Positions 56,516 through 64,000 of a DNA stretch of 64,000 bases are shown piece after piece. Location: NCBI RefSeq assembly GCF_001839655.2, contig NZ_CP056087.1, positions 434,001 through 498,000 of the forward strand, in the 5' to 3' direction. The position numbers and the translations under genes were made by a program. The notes beneath the pieces were generated by a model. The model had not been told where the DNA came from and searched no databases. It saw only the letters and a list, made by a program, of their open reading frames with translations. The stretch's first letter is position 1; each line of letters opens with the position of its first letter. This DNA comes from Pseudomonas argentinensis (lineage in GTDB: Bacteria; Pseudomonadota; Gammaproteobacteria; Pseudomonadales; Pseudomonadaceae).

Positions 56516-57487
56516 TCAACTCACCGAACCCGGCTTACCCGCCCCCGCCACCTCGGCAACCACGGCCTTCTTCGCCGCCCCCGGCTTGAGCTGCCAGATA
56601 CCGAACATCACCAGCGCCAGCCCGGCCATCTGGTACGGCGAGATGCCTTCGCCGAGCAGCGCCCAGGCAGCGAAAATGGTCAGCACCGGGCCGAGATTGC
56701 CGACGGCGGCGGTATGGGTGGTGCCGATGCGCTGGATCGCCAGGGCCATCCAGTACACCGGCAGCACCGTGGAGATCAGTGCCATCAGCGCGGCGCAAAG
56801 CCATACCTGAGCCGGCTGTGCCAGCAGGCCGCCGAGTGGCTCGGTAACGGCGAAGTGCGCCAGCACCATCAGCGACGATGCGCTGCCCGCCAGCCCAGCC
56901 AGGCGCATCGAGCCCAGGCGCTTCACCATCACTCCGGTGCCCAGGTAATACAGGGCATAGGTCACAGCGCTGGCGAACACCCAGAGCGAGCCGATGATCA
57001 CCTGGCTGCCCATGTCGGTGGCGCCGATGTCGTGGATCAGCGCCACGCCAAGGCCCAGGTAACAGACTGCCATCGCCAGCAGCGTGCGGCGGCTGGGGCG
57101 TTCGCGAAAGGCGATCATCTGGAACACCAGCACCAGGGTCGGGTAAGTGAACAGGATCAACCGTTCCAGGCCCGCACTGATGTACTGCAAGCCGTAGAAA
57201 TCGAACAGGCTCGACAGGTAATAGCCAAACAACGCCAGCACCACGACGCGGCCACCGTCGGCGAGCGAGAAGCGCCCACCGATGCCGCTGCGGCTCAGCC
57301 ACACCAGCCACAGGAACAGCGGCAGCGCGAGGGTCATGCGCATCGCCAGCAGGGTGATCGCCTCCACGGGGGCGGCGGCATAGGCCAGCTTGACGAAGAT
57401 CGCCTTCATGCTGAAGCCGGCGGCGGCGAGGATCGCGAACAGAGTGCCATTACCGGCGCAGCGCTGAAAAAAGGCAGATGGGTTCAT
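56516..57487 (-). CDS. EamA-family (DMT) transporter
   Basis: A 323-residue inner-membrane protein with ten hydrophobic segments in two EamA halves (LFAILAAAGFSMKAIFVKLA; LYYLGTGVMVKRLG; LALVMFGIWQL), and a short Ala/Lys/Gly tail. Exported substrate unknown. It is divergent from a LysR gene 102 bases away, which probably controls it. Confidence 0.86.
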   Translation of the reverse strand: MNPSAFFQRCAGNGTLFAILAAAGFSMKAIFVKLAYAAAPVEAITLLAMRMTLALPLFLWLVWLSRSGIGGRFSLADGGRVVVLALFGYYLSSLFDFYGLQYISAGLERLILFTYPTLVLVFQMIAFRERPSRRTLLAMAVCYLGLGVALIHDIGATDMGSQVIIGSLWVFASAVTYALYYLGTGVMVKRLGSMRLAGLAGSASSLMVLAHFAVTEPLGGLLAQPAQVWLCAALMALISTVLPVYWMALAIQRIGTTHTAAVGNLGPVLTIFAAWALLGEGISPYQMAGLALVMFGIWQLKPGAAKKAVVAEVAGAGKPGSVS

Positions 57488-57588
57488 GGCAGTCTGGATC
57501 AGGGGTGTGGAACGGTTATTCTGATCCGAATGGTATCGCCTAAGAATCGGTATTTCCCGAAGGCCGCCTTCTGTTCTGGAGAACCCCT

Positions 57589-58482
57589 GTGCATTTCGAT
57601 CTCGTGGACGTACGCCTGTTGGTCGCCATCGCTTCGAGCGGCAGCCTCAGCAAGGCGGCGGCCAGCTTTCCGGTGGCGGTGTCGGCGGCCAGCACCCGGC
57701 TGCGGCAGTTCGAGGAGCGCTGCCAGGTCACCCTGTTCGCCCGCAACGCCAGCGGCATGACCCCGACCCCTGCCGGGCGCCTGGTGCTCGAAGCCTGCCA
57801 GCGCATCCTCAACGAAACCCAGCGCCTGAAGGACCACCTGCAGGATCTGTCCGGCCAGCAACGGGTGGTGCTCAAGCTGTGCGCCTCCACCGTGGCCAAC
57901 AGCACCTTTCTGCCGGCGGCGCTCGGCCCCTTCCTGGCCGACTACCCGGAGGTGGACCTGCAACTGACCGAAGGCAGCAGCCGCGCCATCCTGCGCGACG
58001 TGCAGGCCGGCGAAATCGATCTGGGCGTCTATGACGGCAACCAGCCAACCGGCGGCCTGCTGTCACTGCCGTTTCGTCATGATCGCCTGGTGCTGCTGGT
58101 GCCCCACGGCCATCAGCTGGCTGGCCGCCGGCTGGGGCTGGTGGAGGCGCTGGGTTTTCCCTATATCGGCCTGCCCGGCGAACGGGCGATGCAGCGCTTC
58201 ATCGAGGACAAGGCGATCGCCGCCGGCATCGCCCTGCGCGTGCGGGTGCGCGCGCCGAGCTTCGACGCCATCGCCCAGCTGGTCGCCCAGGGCGCCGGGA
58301 TCGCCATGCTGCCCGAGGCTGCTGCCTCACGACTGGCCCAGGAGCTGCCGCTGACCCTGGTCGACATCGCCGACAGCTGGGCAAGTCGCGAACTGCGCCT
58401 GTGCATCAGGGACTGGCAAAGCCTGCCCTCCCATGCCTGCCAGCTGGTCAGTCATCTCTCCGGCGTTGCCCATCCCGGCTGA
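57589..58482 (+). CDS. LysR-family transcriptional regulator
   Basis: A 297-residue LysR protein with HTH SLSKAAASFPVAVSAASTRL near residues 17-36 and a substrate-binding domain (LCASTVANSTFLPAALGPFL; GIAMLPEAAA). Divergent from an EamA transporter, a common pair for induced export. GAGAACCCC precedes the start; the codon at 57589 reads GTG. Confidence 0.87.
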   Translation: MHFDLVDVRLLVAIASSGSLSKAAASFPVAVSAASTRLRQFEERCQVTLFARNASGMTPTPAGRLVLEACQRILNETQRLKDHLQDLSGQQRVVLKLCASTVANSTFLPAALGPFLADYPEVDLQLTEGSSRAILRDVQAGEIDLGVYDGNQPTGGLLSLPFRHDRLVLLVPHGHQLAGRRLGLVEALGFPYIGLPGERAMQRFIEDKAIAAGIALRVRVRAPSFDAIAQLVAQGAGIAMLPEAAASRLAQELPLTLVDIADSWASRELRLCIRDWQSLPSHACQLVSHLSGVAHPG

Positions 58483-58636
58483 AAAGCCTCGCACGAGCTC
58501 GTGGCCGAGCCAGGCGACCCACCACCGCGGCGGGGGCGCAGTTGCGCCGCATAGATCAGCTCGTTGCGCCGCGCTGCATGGCAGTCAGAGGCGCCATTTG
58601 CCGAAAAGGGCTTGCACAGGATGCGTTCCGGCGGTA

Positions 58637-58655
58637 CTAATTTGTACATGATTAG
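58637..58655 (+). promoter_or_regulatory. inverted repeat over the GntR start codon
   Basis: CTAAT-N9-ATTAG with TGTACA at its centre spans the ATG of the GntR gene (58648). A GntR protein bound here would block its own translation-initiation region, so autoregulation is likely. Confidence 0.5.
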
Positions 58656-59361
58656 ACAGGTTCGATTCGACAAGAAAACCCGAGTGGTGCGTGCCTTGGC
58701 CGAACGCATCGAACAGGGTGTGCTCGGCAACGGCGAGCGGCTGCCGGGTGAACACGAGCTGGCGGCGGCATTCGACGTCAGCCGCGGCACCCTGCGCGAG
58801 GCGCTTTCCGAGCTCAAGCGGCGCAACTACATCGGCACCCAGCCAGGCGTCGGTTCCGTGGTCACCTACGACGGCGTGCCCCTGCACCAGGGTGGCGGCT
58901 GGGCGCAGGCCCTCGCCGCTGGCGGTGCCCAGGTAAGCACCGAACTGCTGGGTATCAGCAGCGTGGAGCGCGAGGAATTCGCCGAGCGCTTCGGCCGTGC
59001 CCGCTTCATGCTCGTCGAGCGCCGCCGGCGGGCCGCCGATGGCAGCCTGGTGTCGCTCGAGCGCGCGCTGATTCCAGCCTGCGATGGCCTGGAATACCTG
59101 ACCGAAGAAGGCCTGCTCGAGGACTCGCTGACCGCCACCCTGGCCGCCCATGGCTATCGCGCCGGGCAAGGCAAGCAGTGGATCGGTGCCGCACCGCTCG
59201 ACAGCGAGGCGGCCAGCCAGCTGCAACGCACGCCGGGCAGCGTGTTCCTGAGGGTGGTCAGGGAAACCTTCGATAGCCGCGGGCGCTTCATGGAACGCGT
59301 CGAGAGCTACCTCGACCCGCTGCACTTTCAACTTCATCTCGATTTCGGGGATACCCAGTGA
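58648..59361 (+). CDS. GntR/UTRA-family regulator (YegW-like)
   Basis: A 237-residue regulator: winged HTH (about residues 8-75, LAAAFDVSRGTLREALSELK) and a C-terminal UTRA ligand domain (SLVSLERALIPACDG; VFLRVVRETFDSRGRFMERV). It leads an operon with an ADP-ribosylglycohydrolase, an NCS1 permease and a PfkB kinase, the composition of E. coli yegTUV plus regulator yegW. The next gene overlaps its stop as GTGA. Confidence 0.87.
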   Translation: MIRQVRFDKKTRVVRALAERIEQGVLGNGERLPGEHELAAAFDVSRGTLREALSELKRRNYIGTQPGVGSVVTYDGVPLHQGGGWAQALAAGGAQVSTELLGISSVEREEFAERFGRARFMLVERRRRAADGSLVSLERALIPACDGLEYLTEEGLLEDSLTATLAAHGYRAGQGKQWIGAAPLDSEAASQLQRTPGSVFLRVVRETFDSRGRFMERVESYLDPLHFQLHLDFGDTQ

Positions 59362-60374
59362 GCCAACCTTCCACCGCGCGAGACCGCGCCCTCGGCGCCT
59401 TCCACGGGTTGGCCCTGGGCGACGCCCTCGGTATGCCGACCCAGTCGCTGTCCCGCGAGCAGATCCGCGCATGCTACGGCCGCATCGACGGCCTGATCGA
59501 TGCCGACGCCGATCAACCCATCGCCCCGAACATGCCGGCTGGCGCGATCACCGACGATACCGAGCAGGCGATTCTGGTGGGCGAGCTGTTGGTCGAAGGC
59601 CAAGGCCGCATCGCACCGACTGACCTGGCGCAGCGCCTGATCGACTGGGAAGCGGCCATGCGCGCCAAGGGTTCCCAGGACCTGCTCGGCCCGTCGACCA
59701 AGCGCGCCATCGAGATGATTCTCGCTGGCGCCAGCCCGGAACAGGCCGGGCGCTTCGGCACCACCAATGGCGCGGCGATGCGCATCACGCCGGTGGGCAT
59801 TGCCGCCGATGTGCGTGACCCTGGGCGGTTCATGCAGCAGGTGCTGCAGGCTTGCCAGGTAACCCACAACACCGGCCTGGGCATCGCCAGCGCCGCCGCC
59901 GTGGCGGCAGTCGTGTCGGCGGGTATCAACGGCGACAGCCTGGCCAGCGCCCTGGACAGTGGAGTCGCCGCGGCCCGGCAAGGCCAGCGACTCGGCCATT
60001 GGGTGGCCGGCGGCGATATCGCGGCACGCATCGAGTGGACAGCGCGGCTCTGCGACGCCGCCAGCCCCGACGCCTTGGCCGACCTGATCTACGAGGTGAT
60101 CGGCACCTCGGTGGCGTCCCAGGAATCGGTGGTCGCGGCGTTCGCCCTGGCGCGCGCCGTCGCCAACGACCAGCTGGCGCCCTACGAGGCCCTGTGCATG
60201 GCCGCCAGCCTGGGCGGCGACACCGACACCATTGCCGCCGTGCTCGGCGCCATGCTCGGCGCCACCTTTGGCCTGGATGGGTGGCCGAGGGAGGCGCTGG
60301 CACAGGTCTGCGCGGTGAGCCAGATCGACCTGGCGCCCTTGACCGACCAGCTGCTGGCCTTGCGAACGACCTGA
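59358..60374 (+). CDS. ADP-ribosylglycohydrolase family protein (YegU-like)
   Basis: A 338-residue helical metal-dependent hydrolase. Mg-site motifs are GLALGDALGMPTQ near residue 18, GAITDDTEQA near 62, and AASLGGDTDTIAA near 277, all intact. The family cleaves N-glycosidic bonds such as in ADP-ribosyl-arginine; YegU's substrate is unknown. It begins with GTG overlapping the GntR stop. With a permease and a sugar kinase downstream it probably hydrolyses an imported nucleoside-like compound. Confidence 0.88.
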   Translation: MSQPSTARDRALGAFHGLALGDALGMPTQSLSREQIRACYGRIDGLIDADADQPIAPNMPAGAITDDTEQAILVGELLVEGQGRIAPTDLAQRLIDWEAAMRAKGSQDLLGPSTKRAIEMILAGASPEQAGRFGTTNGAAMRITPVGIAADVRDPGRFMQQVLQACQVTHNTGLGIASAAAVAAVVSAGINGDSLASALDSGVAAARQGQRLGHWVAGGDIAARIEWTARLCDAASPDALADLIYEVIGTSVASQESVVAAFALARAVANDQLAPYEALCMAASLGGDTDTIAAVLGAMLGATFGLDGWPREALAQVCAVSQIDLAPLTDQLLALRTT

Positions 60375-60442
60375 AAACCCATGGGTGGCCGCCCGTGCGG
60401 CCACCCAGCCCTGCCAACAACAACTATCGCAGGAGTCACGCC

Positions 60443-61906
60443 ATGCGCGCATCCGAACAGGTGGGCCAGTTGGAAACCCGCGGCATCGAGCCGGTGCCCG
60501 AGCATGAATGCAACGGGCACCCGTTGCAGCTGTTCTGGGTCTGGTTCGCGGCCAATATCAGCATCCTCGGCTTGCCGCTGGGCGCCACCCTGATCGCCTT
60601 CCAGGGCCTGTCGATCTGGCAGGCGCTGGTCGTCGCCATTCTCGGTGCCGGTGGCTCCTTCGCCATCGTCGGCCTGCTGTCGATTGCCGGTCGCCGTGGT
60701 CGCGCGCCGAGCCTGACGCTGTCACGGGCGATCTTCGGCATGCGCGGCAATATCGGCCCGACCCTGGTGTCGCTCGGCTCGCGCCTGGGCTGGGAGACGG
60801 TCAACACCACCACGGCGGCCTTCGTGCTGCTGTCTTTGGTGTCGATCATCCAGGGCACGCCGGTGGAGGCCAAGTCGGCGCCCTTTCTCACCCTGCTGTT
60901 CATCGGCCTGTTCGTGCTGCTGACCCTGTGCGTATCCGGCCTCGGCCATGCCACCCTGCTGGTGATCCAGAAGTGGGCCACCTGGGTGTTCGGCGCTCTT
61001 AACCTGGTGGTCGGCGGCTTTCTCGCCCTGCACATCGACTGGGCACTGGTGTGGGCAGCCACCCCGGCGCCGCTGTCCGCCGTGCTGATCGGCGTCGGCA
61101 CCATGGCCGCCGGCACGGGCATCGGCTGGGCCAATGCCGGCGCCGACATGTCGCGCTACCAGCACAAGAGCGTTCGCGCGGCGGGGCTGGTGGCCTCCGC
61201 GGCCTTTGGCGCAGGGATCCCGCTGGTGCTGCTGATCACCCTTGGTGGCCTGATCTCGGTGGGCAATGACCACCTGGCCTCGGCGACCGACCCCATCGTG
61301 GCGATACGCGAGCTGCTGCCGACCTGGATGGCCGTGCCCTACCTGATCACCGCGTTCGGCGGCCTGCTGCTGTCCAACAACCTGTCGGTGTATTCCGCGG
61401 GCCTCACTACCCTGACCCTCGGCCTCAAGGTCAAGCGGGTCTACGCCGTGGTGGTGGATATCGTGGTGATCTTCATCGGCTCGATCTACTTCATGCTGAT
61501 CGCCGAGAGCTTCTACGGGCCGTTCATCACCTTCATCTCCATGCTCGCCGTGCCGATCACCGCCTGGGTGGGTATCTTCCTGGTCGACCTGCGCCATCGC
61601 CAGCGCTATGAGCCGGCCGACCTGATGAATGTCAGCCCGAGCAGCGCCTACTGGTACGCCGGTGGCGTGGAATGGCGCGCCCTGGGTGCCTGGGCGCTGG
61701 CGATCGTGCTGGGCTTCAGCTTCACCACGGTGAAGATCGGCGCCGACAACGTGCTGTTCCAGGGCTGGCTGGCCGGTTCCTGGTTTGGCCAGAATGGCCT
61801 GGGCTGGATCGTCACCTTTATCGTCGCCGGTGGCCTCTATGGGCTGCTCGGCGGCTGCCGTGACCGCCGCGCCGCCGTGACCCACGAGGCCGCCCATGGC
61901 CGCTAG
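60443..61906 (+). CDS. NCS1-family cytosine/purine permease-like transporter
   Basis: A 487-residue protein with about 12 membrane segments and NCS1 features: FWVWFAANISILGLPLGATL (helix 1), SLGSRLGWETVNTTTAAFVL, GIGWANAGADMSRYQ, and a late LMNVSPSSAYWYAGGVEW. NCS1 proteins import nucleobases, allantoin, hydantoins or nucleosides. It takes the place of YegT, an MFS nucleoside transporter, in the E. coli yeg operon. RBS AGGAG precedes the ATG; its 3' end overlaps the kinase gene by 11 bases. Confidence 0.9.
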   Translation: MRASEQVGQLETRGIEPVPEHECNGHPLQLFWVWFAANISILGLPLGATLIAFQGLSIWQALVVAILGAGGSFAIVGLLSIAGRRGRAPSLTLSRAIFGMRGNIGPTLVSLGSRLGWETVNTTTAAFVLLSLVSIIQGTPVEAKSAPFLTLLFIGLFVLLTLCVSGLGHATLLVIQKWATWVFGALNLVVGGFLALHIDWALVWAATPAPLSAVLIGVGTMAAGTGIGWANAGADMSRYQHKSVRAAGLVASAAFGAGIPLVLLITLGGLISVGNDHLASATDPIVAIRELLPTWMAVPYLITAFGGLLLSNNLSVYSAGLTTLTLGLKVKRVYAVVVDIVVIFIGSIYFMLIAESFYGPFITFISMLAVPITAWVGIFLVDLRHRQRYEPADLMNVSPSSAYWYAGGVEWRALGAWALAIVLGFSFTTVKIGADNVLFQGWLAGSWFGQNGLGWIVTFIVAGGLYGLLGGCRDRRAAVTHEAAHGR

Positions 61907-62834
61907 GTTGCTGTACACCGGCCAGGTGGTCGTCGACCTGGTGATGAGCGTCAGCACCCTGCCGGCCGCGGGCCAGGATGTGCTGGCCAGCAGCGCCGCC
62001 TTCGAAGTGGGTGGCGGCTTCAACGTGATGGCGGCTGCCACACGTAACGGCCTGAGCACCTGCTACCTGGGCCGGCATGGGGTTGGCCGCTTTGGCGACA
62101 TGGCGCGCCAGGCCATGCAGGCGGAGGGCATCGATTGCCGACTGGCGCCAAGCGATGACGGCGATACCGGCCTGTGCGTTGCGCTGACCGATGCCAGCGC
62201 CGAGCGCTCGTTCATCACCCGCGTCGGCGCCGAGGGCGTGTTGCAGGCCGAGGATCTAGGCGGCGAAACCGCCACGGCCGACGACTGGGTGATGGTCAGC
62301 GGCTACAGCCTGCTGCACGCCGACAAGGCAGGCCCGCTGCTGGGCTGGCTGCAGCAGGGCGGCGCTGCCGGAGCCCTGGTGTTCGACCCGGGCCCCCTGG
62401 CCTGCAACCCGGATATCCCTGGCGCCGAGCAGTTGTTGAGGCGGCTGGCGATCTGGAGCAGCAACCGTGAGGAAGCCCTGCAATTCACGGCAACTGACAG
62501 TCTGGAACAGGCGCTGCAGCAGCTGACGACGCGCCTGCCGGAGGGCGCGCTGGTGATTCTGCGCGACGGCCCACAGGGCTGCTGGCTGGCCCGGGACGAC
62601 TGGCGCCTGCAGGTACCGGGCTTTGCCGTGACTGCACTGGATACCAATGGCGCCGGTGATGCGCATATCGGCGTGTTCCTGGCCAGCCTGGCGGCCGGCT
62701 TGAACGAGCAGGCCGCCGCCACCCGGGCCAACGCCGCAGCGGCCATTGCGGTCACCCGGCATGGCCCGGCGACCTGCCCGTCCGCCGGGGAGCTCGATGC
62801 CTTCCTGGCAACCCAGTCCGCGGTTCGACGCTGA
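61896..62834 (+). CDS. PfkB-family sugar/nucleoside kinase (YegV-like)
   Basis: A 312-residue ribokinase-fold kinase. The N-terminal PfkB signature region is EVGGGFNVMAAATRNGLSTC, and the catalytic C-terminal motif is ALDTNGAGDAHIGVFLASLA with the base Asp in GAGDAH. It overlaps the permease gene by 11 bases. In the proposed scheme it phosphorylates the sugar, or the nucleoside, released after uptake. It is the last gene of the operon. Confidence 0.9.
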   Translation: MAARLLYTGQVVVDLVMSVSTLPAAGQDVLASSAAFEVGGGFNVMAAATRNGLSTCYLGRHGVGRFGDMARQAMQAEGIDCRLAPSDDGDTGLCVALTDASAERSFITRVGAEGVLQAEDLGGETATADDWVMVSGYSLLHADKAGPLLGWLQQGGAAGALVFDPGPLACNPDIPGAEQLLRRLAIWSSNREEALQFTATDSLEQALQQLTTRLPEGALVILRDGPQGCWLARDDWRLQVPGFAVTALDTNGAGDAHIGVFLASLAAGLNEQAAATRANAAAAIAVTRHGPATCPSAGELDAFLATQSAVRR

Positions 62835-62931
62835 TCGGCCACTGACCTCTCCCAGGGCTCCCGCACCCGAGCCGTGAACGCCCTTCGCGGTGCTCGGGCA
62901 GCCGAGTCCTGCTGGCGCAGTCCCCGTGCAA

Positions 62932-63225
62932 TCAGGGCGCCATGCCCTCGACGATGATCACTTCCGACCGCGCCGCACCGGCTCGGTGGCTGCTCGCCTC
63001 CTGATAGGCCGCGGAGCGGTAGCAGGCCAGCGCCTGTTCGTACGATTCGAACTCGATCACCACACTACGCTGAGGCGTATCACGACCTTCCTGCGCCTCG
63101 GAGCGGCCGCCGCGGGCCAGGAACCTGCCGCCGAATTCGGCGAACACGGCCGGGGCGCGTTTAGTGTATTCGCTGTAGCGCTCGGGGTCGGTAACGTCCA
63201 CGTGCGCGATCCAGTAACCCTTCAT
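62932..63225 (-). CDS. DUF1330 protein
   Basis: A 97-residue ferredoxin-like-fold protein of the DUF1330 family: MKGYWIAHVDVTDPERYSEY at the start, FGGRFLARGGRS in the middle, and SVVIEFESYEQALACYRSAA, then YQEA, at the end. Relatives are dimeric with suggested roles in small-molecule binding or isomerisation. It diverges from ribBA; the shared region carries the TGGTATACCA-type operator, so it is probably part of the same regulon as the DUF1185 operon. Confidence 0.88.
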   Translation of the reverse strand: MKGYWIAHVDVTDPERYSEYTKRAPAVFAEFGGRFLARGGRSEAQEGRDTPQRSVVIEFESYEQALACYRSAAYQEASSHRAGAARSEVIIVEGMAP

Positions 63226-63250
63226 GGTTGACCTCCTTTAATTTGATTTC

Positions 63251-63272
63251 GTATTACGGTATACCATAATTC
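63251..63272. promoter_or_regulatory. TGGTATACCA-type operator, copy 2 (DUF1330 / ribBA)
   Basis: The core reads CGGTATACCA with outer GTATT and AAT, 19 of 22 bases identical to 49252-49273. It lies 26 bases upstream of the DUF1330 start and 29 bases upstream of ribBA, so one bound regulator could control both. Confidence 0.75.
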
Positions 63273-63300
63273 AGAATAATCGGACCTGCGAGAACCGCCA

Positions 63301-64000
63301 TGCCCTTTCACCCCATCCGTGAACTCATCGATGACTTTCGCCAGGGCAAGATGGTCTTGCTGGTGGACGACGAAGACCGCGAGAACGAGGGCGACCTGCT
63401 GCTCGCCGCCGAATTCTGCACCCCCCAGGCGATCAACTTCATGGCCCGCGAAGCCCGCGGCCTGATCTGCCTGACCCTCACCGACGAGCACTGCCAGCGC
63501 CTCGGCCTGGAGCAGATGGTGCCCAGCAACGGTAGCGTATTTTCCACGGCCTTCACCGTGTCCATCGAGGCTGCCAGCGGTATCAGCACCGGCATATCCG
63601 CTGCCGACCGTGCCCACACGGTGCTGACCGCCGTGGCGCCGGGCGCAACGGCAGCCGATCTGGTGCAGCCTGGGCATACCTTCCCGCTGCGCGCCAAGGA
63701 AGGCGGCGTACTGACCCGCGCCGGGCATACCGAGGCAGGCTGCGACCTGGCCAGGCTGGCCGGGCTGACGCCAGCGGCGGTGATCGTCGAGGTGATGAAC
63801 GAGGACGGCAGCATGGCCCGTCGCCCGGAGCTGGAAGCCTTCGCCCACGCCCATGGCATCAGGATCGGCACCATCGCCGACCTGATCCAGTACCGCCTGA
63901 GCACCGAACACACGGTCACCCGCATCGGCGAGCGGCAGTTGCCCACGGTGCACGGCGAGTTCCGTCTGATCACTTATGAAGACCGCATCGCCGGCGGCGT
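63301..64000 (+). CDS. ribBA: RibBA-like 3,4-dihydroxy-2-butanone-4-phosphate synthase (partial at window edge)
   Basis: The frame is open to the right edge. The first 200 residues are a full RibB domain with metal/phosphate motif [11 protein letters not shown] near residue 24, [20 protein letters not shown], and [40 protein letters not shown] at about 209-228 begins the RibA domain, so the intact gene is a RibBA fusion. It is not beside other rib genes; a TGGTATACCA-type operator and the flavin reductase of the same regulon suggest extra flavin supply for a catabolic oxygenase. Confidence 0.9.

Overview
The window is high-GC DNA with the gene content, synteny and intergenic repeats of a Pseudomonas (Pseudomonadaceae) chromosome. 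Markers are a Pseudomonas-type TrpI regulator by trpBA, the SulP / choline-binding protein / BetC / LysR block that lies near trpBA in P. aeruginosa, a MifS-MifR pair, and a ZigA-DksA2-FolE2 zinc-starvation block. No rRNA, tRNA, intact insertion sequence, prophage or CRISPR array was recognised.

Layout. 1-3465: end of a chemotaxis operon (receptor, CheW, CheR, CheD, CheB). 3692-6850: ilvD, a small phosphodiesterase and a Zn-type glyoxalase I. 6885-11346: a DUF3060 protein, then trpI and a DUF3592 membrane protein facing trpBA. 11470-17861: a 2-hydroxyacid dehydrogenase facing an atypical Nramp-family transporter, an NAD(P)-binding oxidoreductase facing a LysR regulator, PbpG and an EamA exporter. 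18026-23544: choline-O-sulfate utilisation (LysR, BetC, ChoX-like protein, SulP permease). 23554-39171: mostly housekeeping and poorly known genes, including periplasmic GalM, UvrD, a Tim44-like protein, a SUKH-like protein, two CPA2 antiporters and a thioesterase.

39232-43829 is a regulatory unit: a MifS/DctB-like kinase, a MifR/DctD-like sigma-54 activator and an alpha-ketoglutarate permease that has a well-formed -24/-12 promoter with three CGCTAG half-sites upstream. 44060-49045 is a zinc-limitation block (two COG0523 GTPases, DUF1826, DksA2, FolE2) with a Zur-like box between dksA2 and folE2.

49301-56353 looks like an accessory catabolic operon (DUF1185, alpha/beta hydrolase, two aldehyde dehydrogenases, flavin reductase, CMD-family protein, FCD-GntR regulator, Nudix hydrolase). 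Its leading promoter carries a TGGTATACCA palindrome. Nearly the same sequence recurs 14 kb away at 63251-63272, between a DUF1330 gene and a ribBA paralogue that runs off the window. I read the two as one regulon for a flavin-dependent oxidation whose oxygenase is not in view. Between them lies 58648-62834, a GntR / ADP-ribosylglycohydrolase / NCS1 permease / PfkB kinase operon that resembles E. coli yegTUVW with a different transporter.

Several intergenic repeat families are present: GTGGGAGCGGGC REP elements, other short inverted repeats, and a family of about 120 bp palindromic elements (four copies, one nested in longer terminal inverted repeats and a second in degenerate ones).
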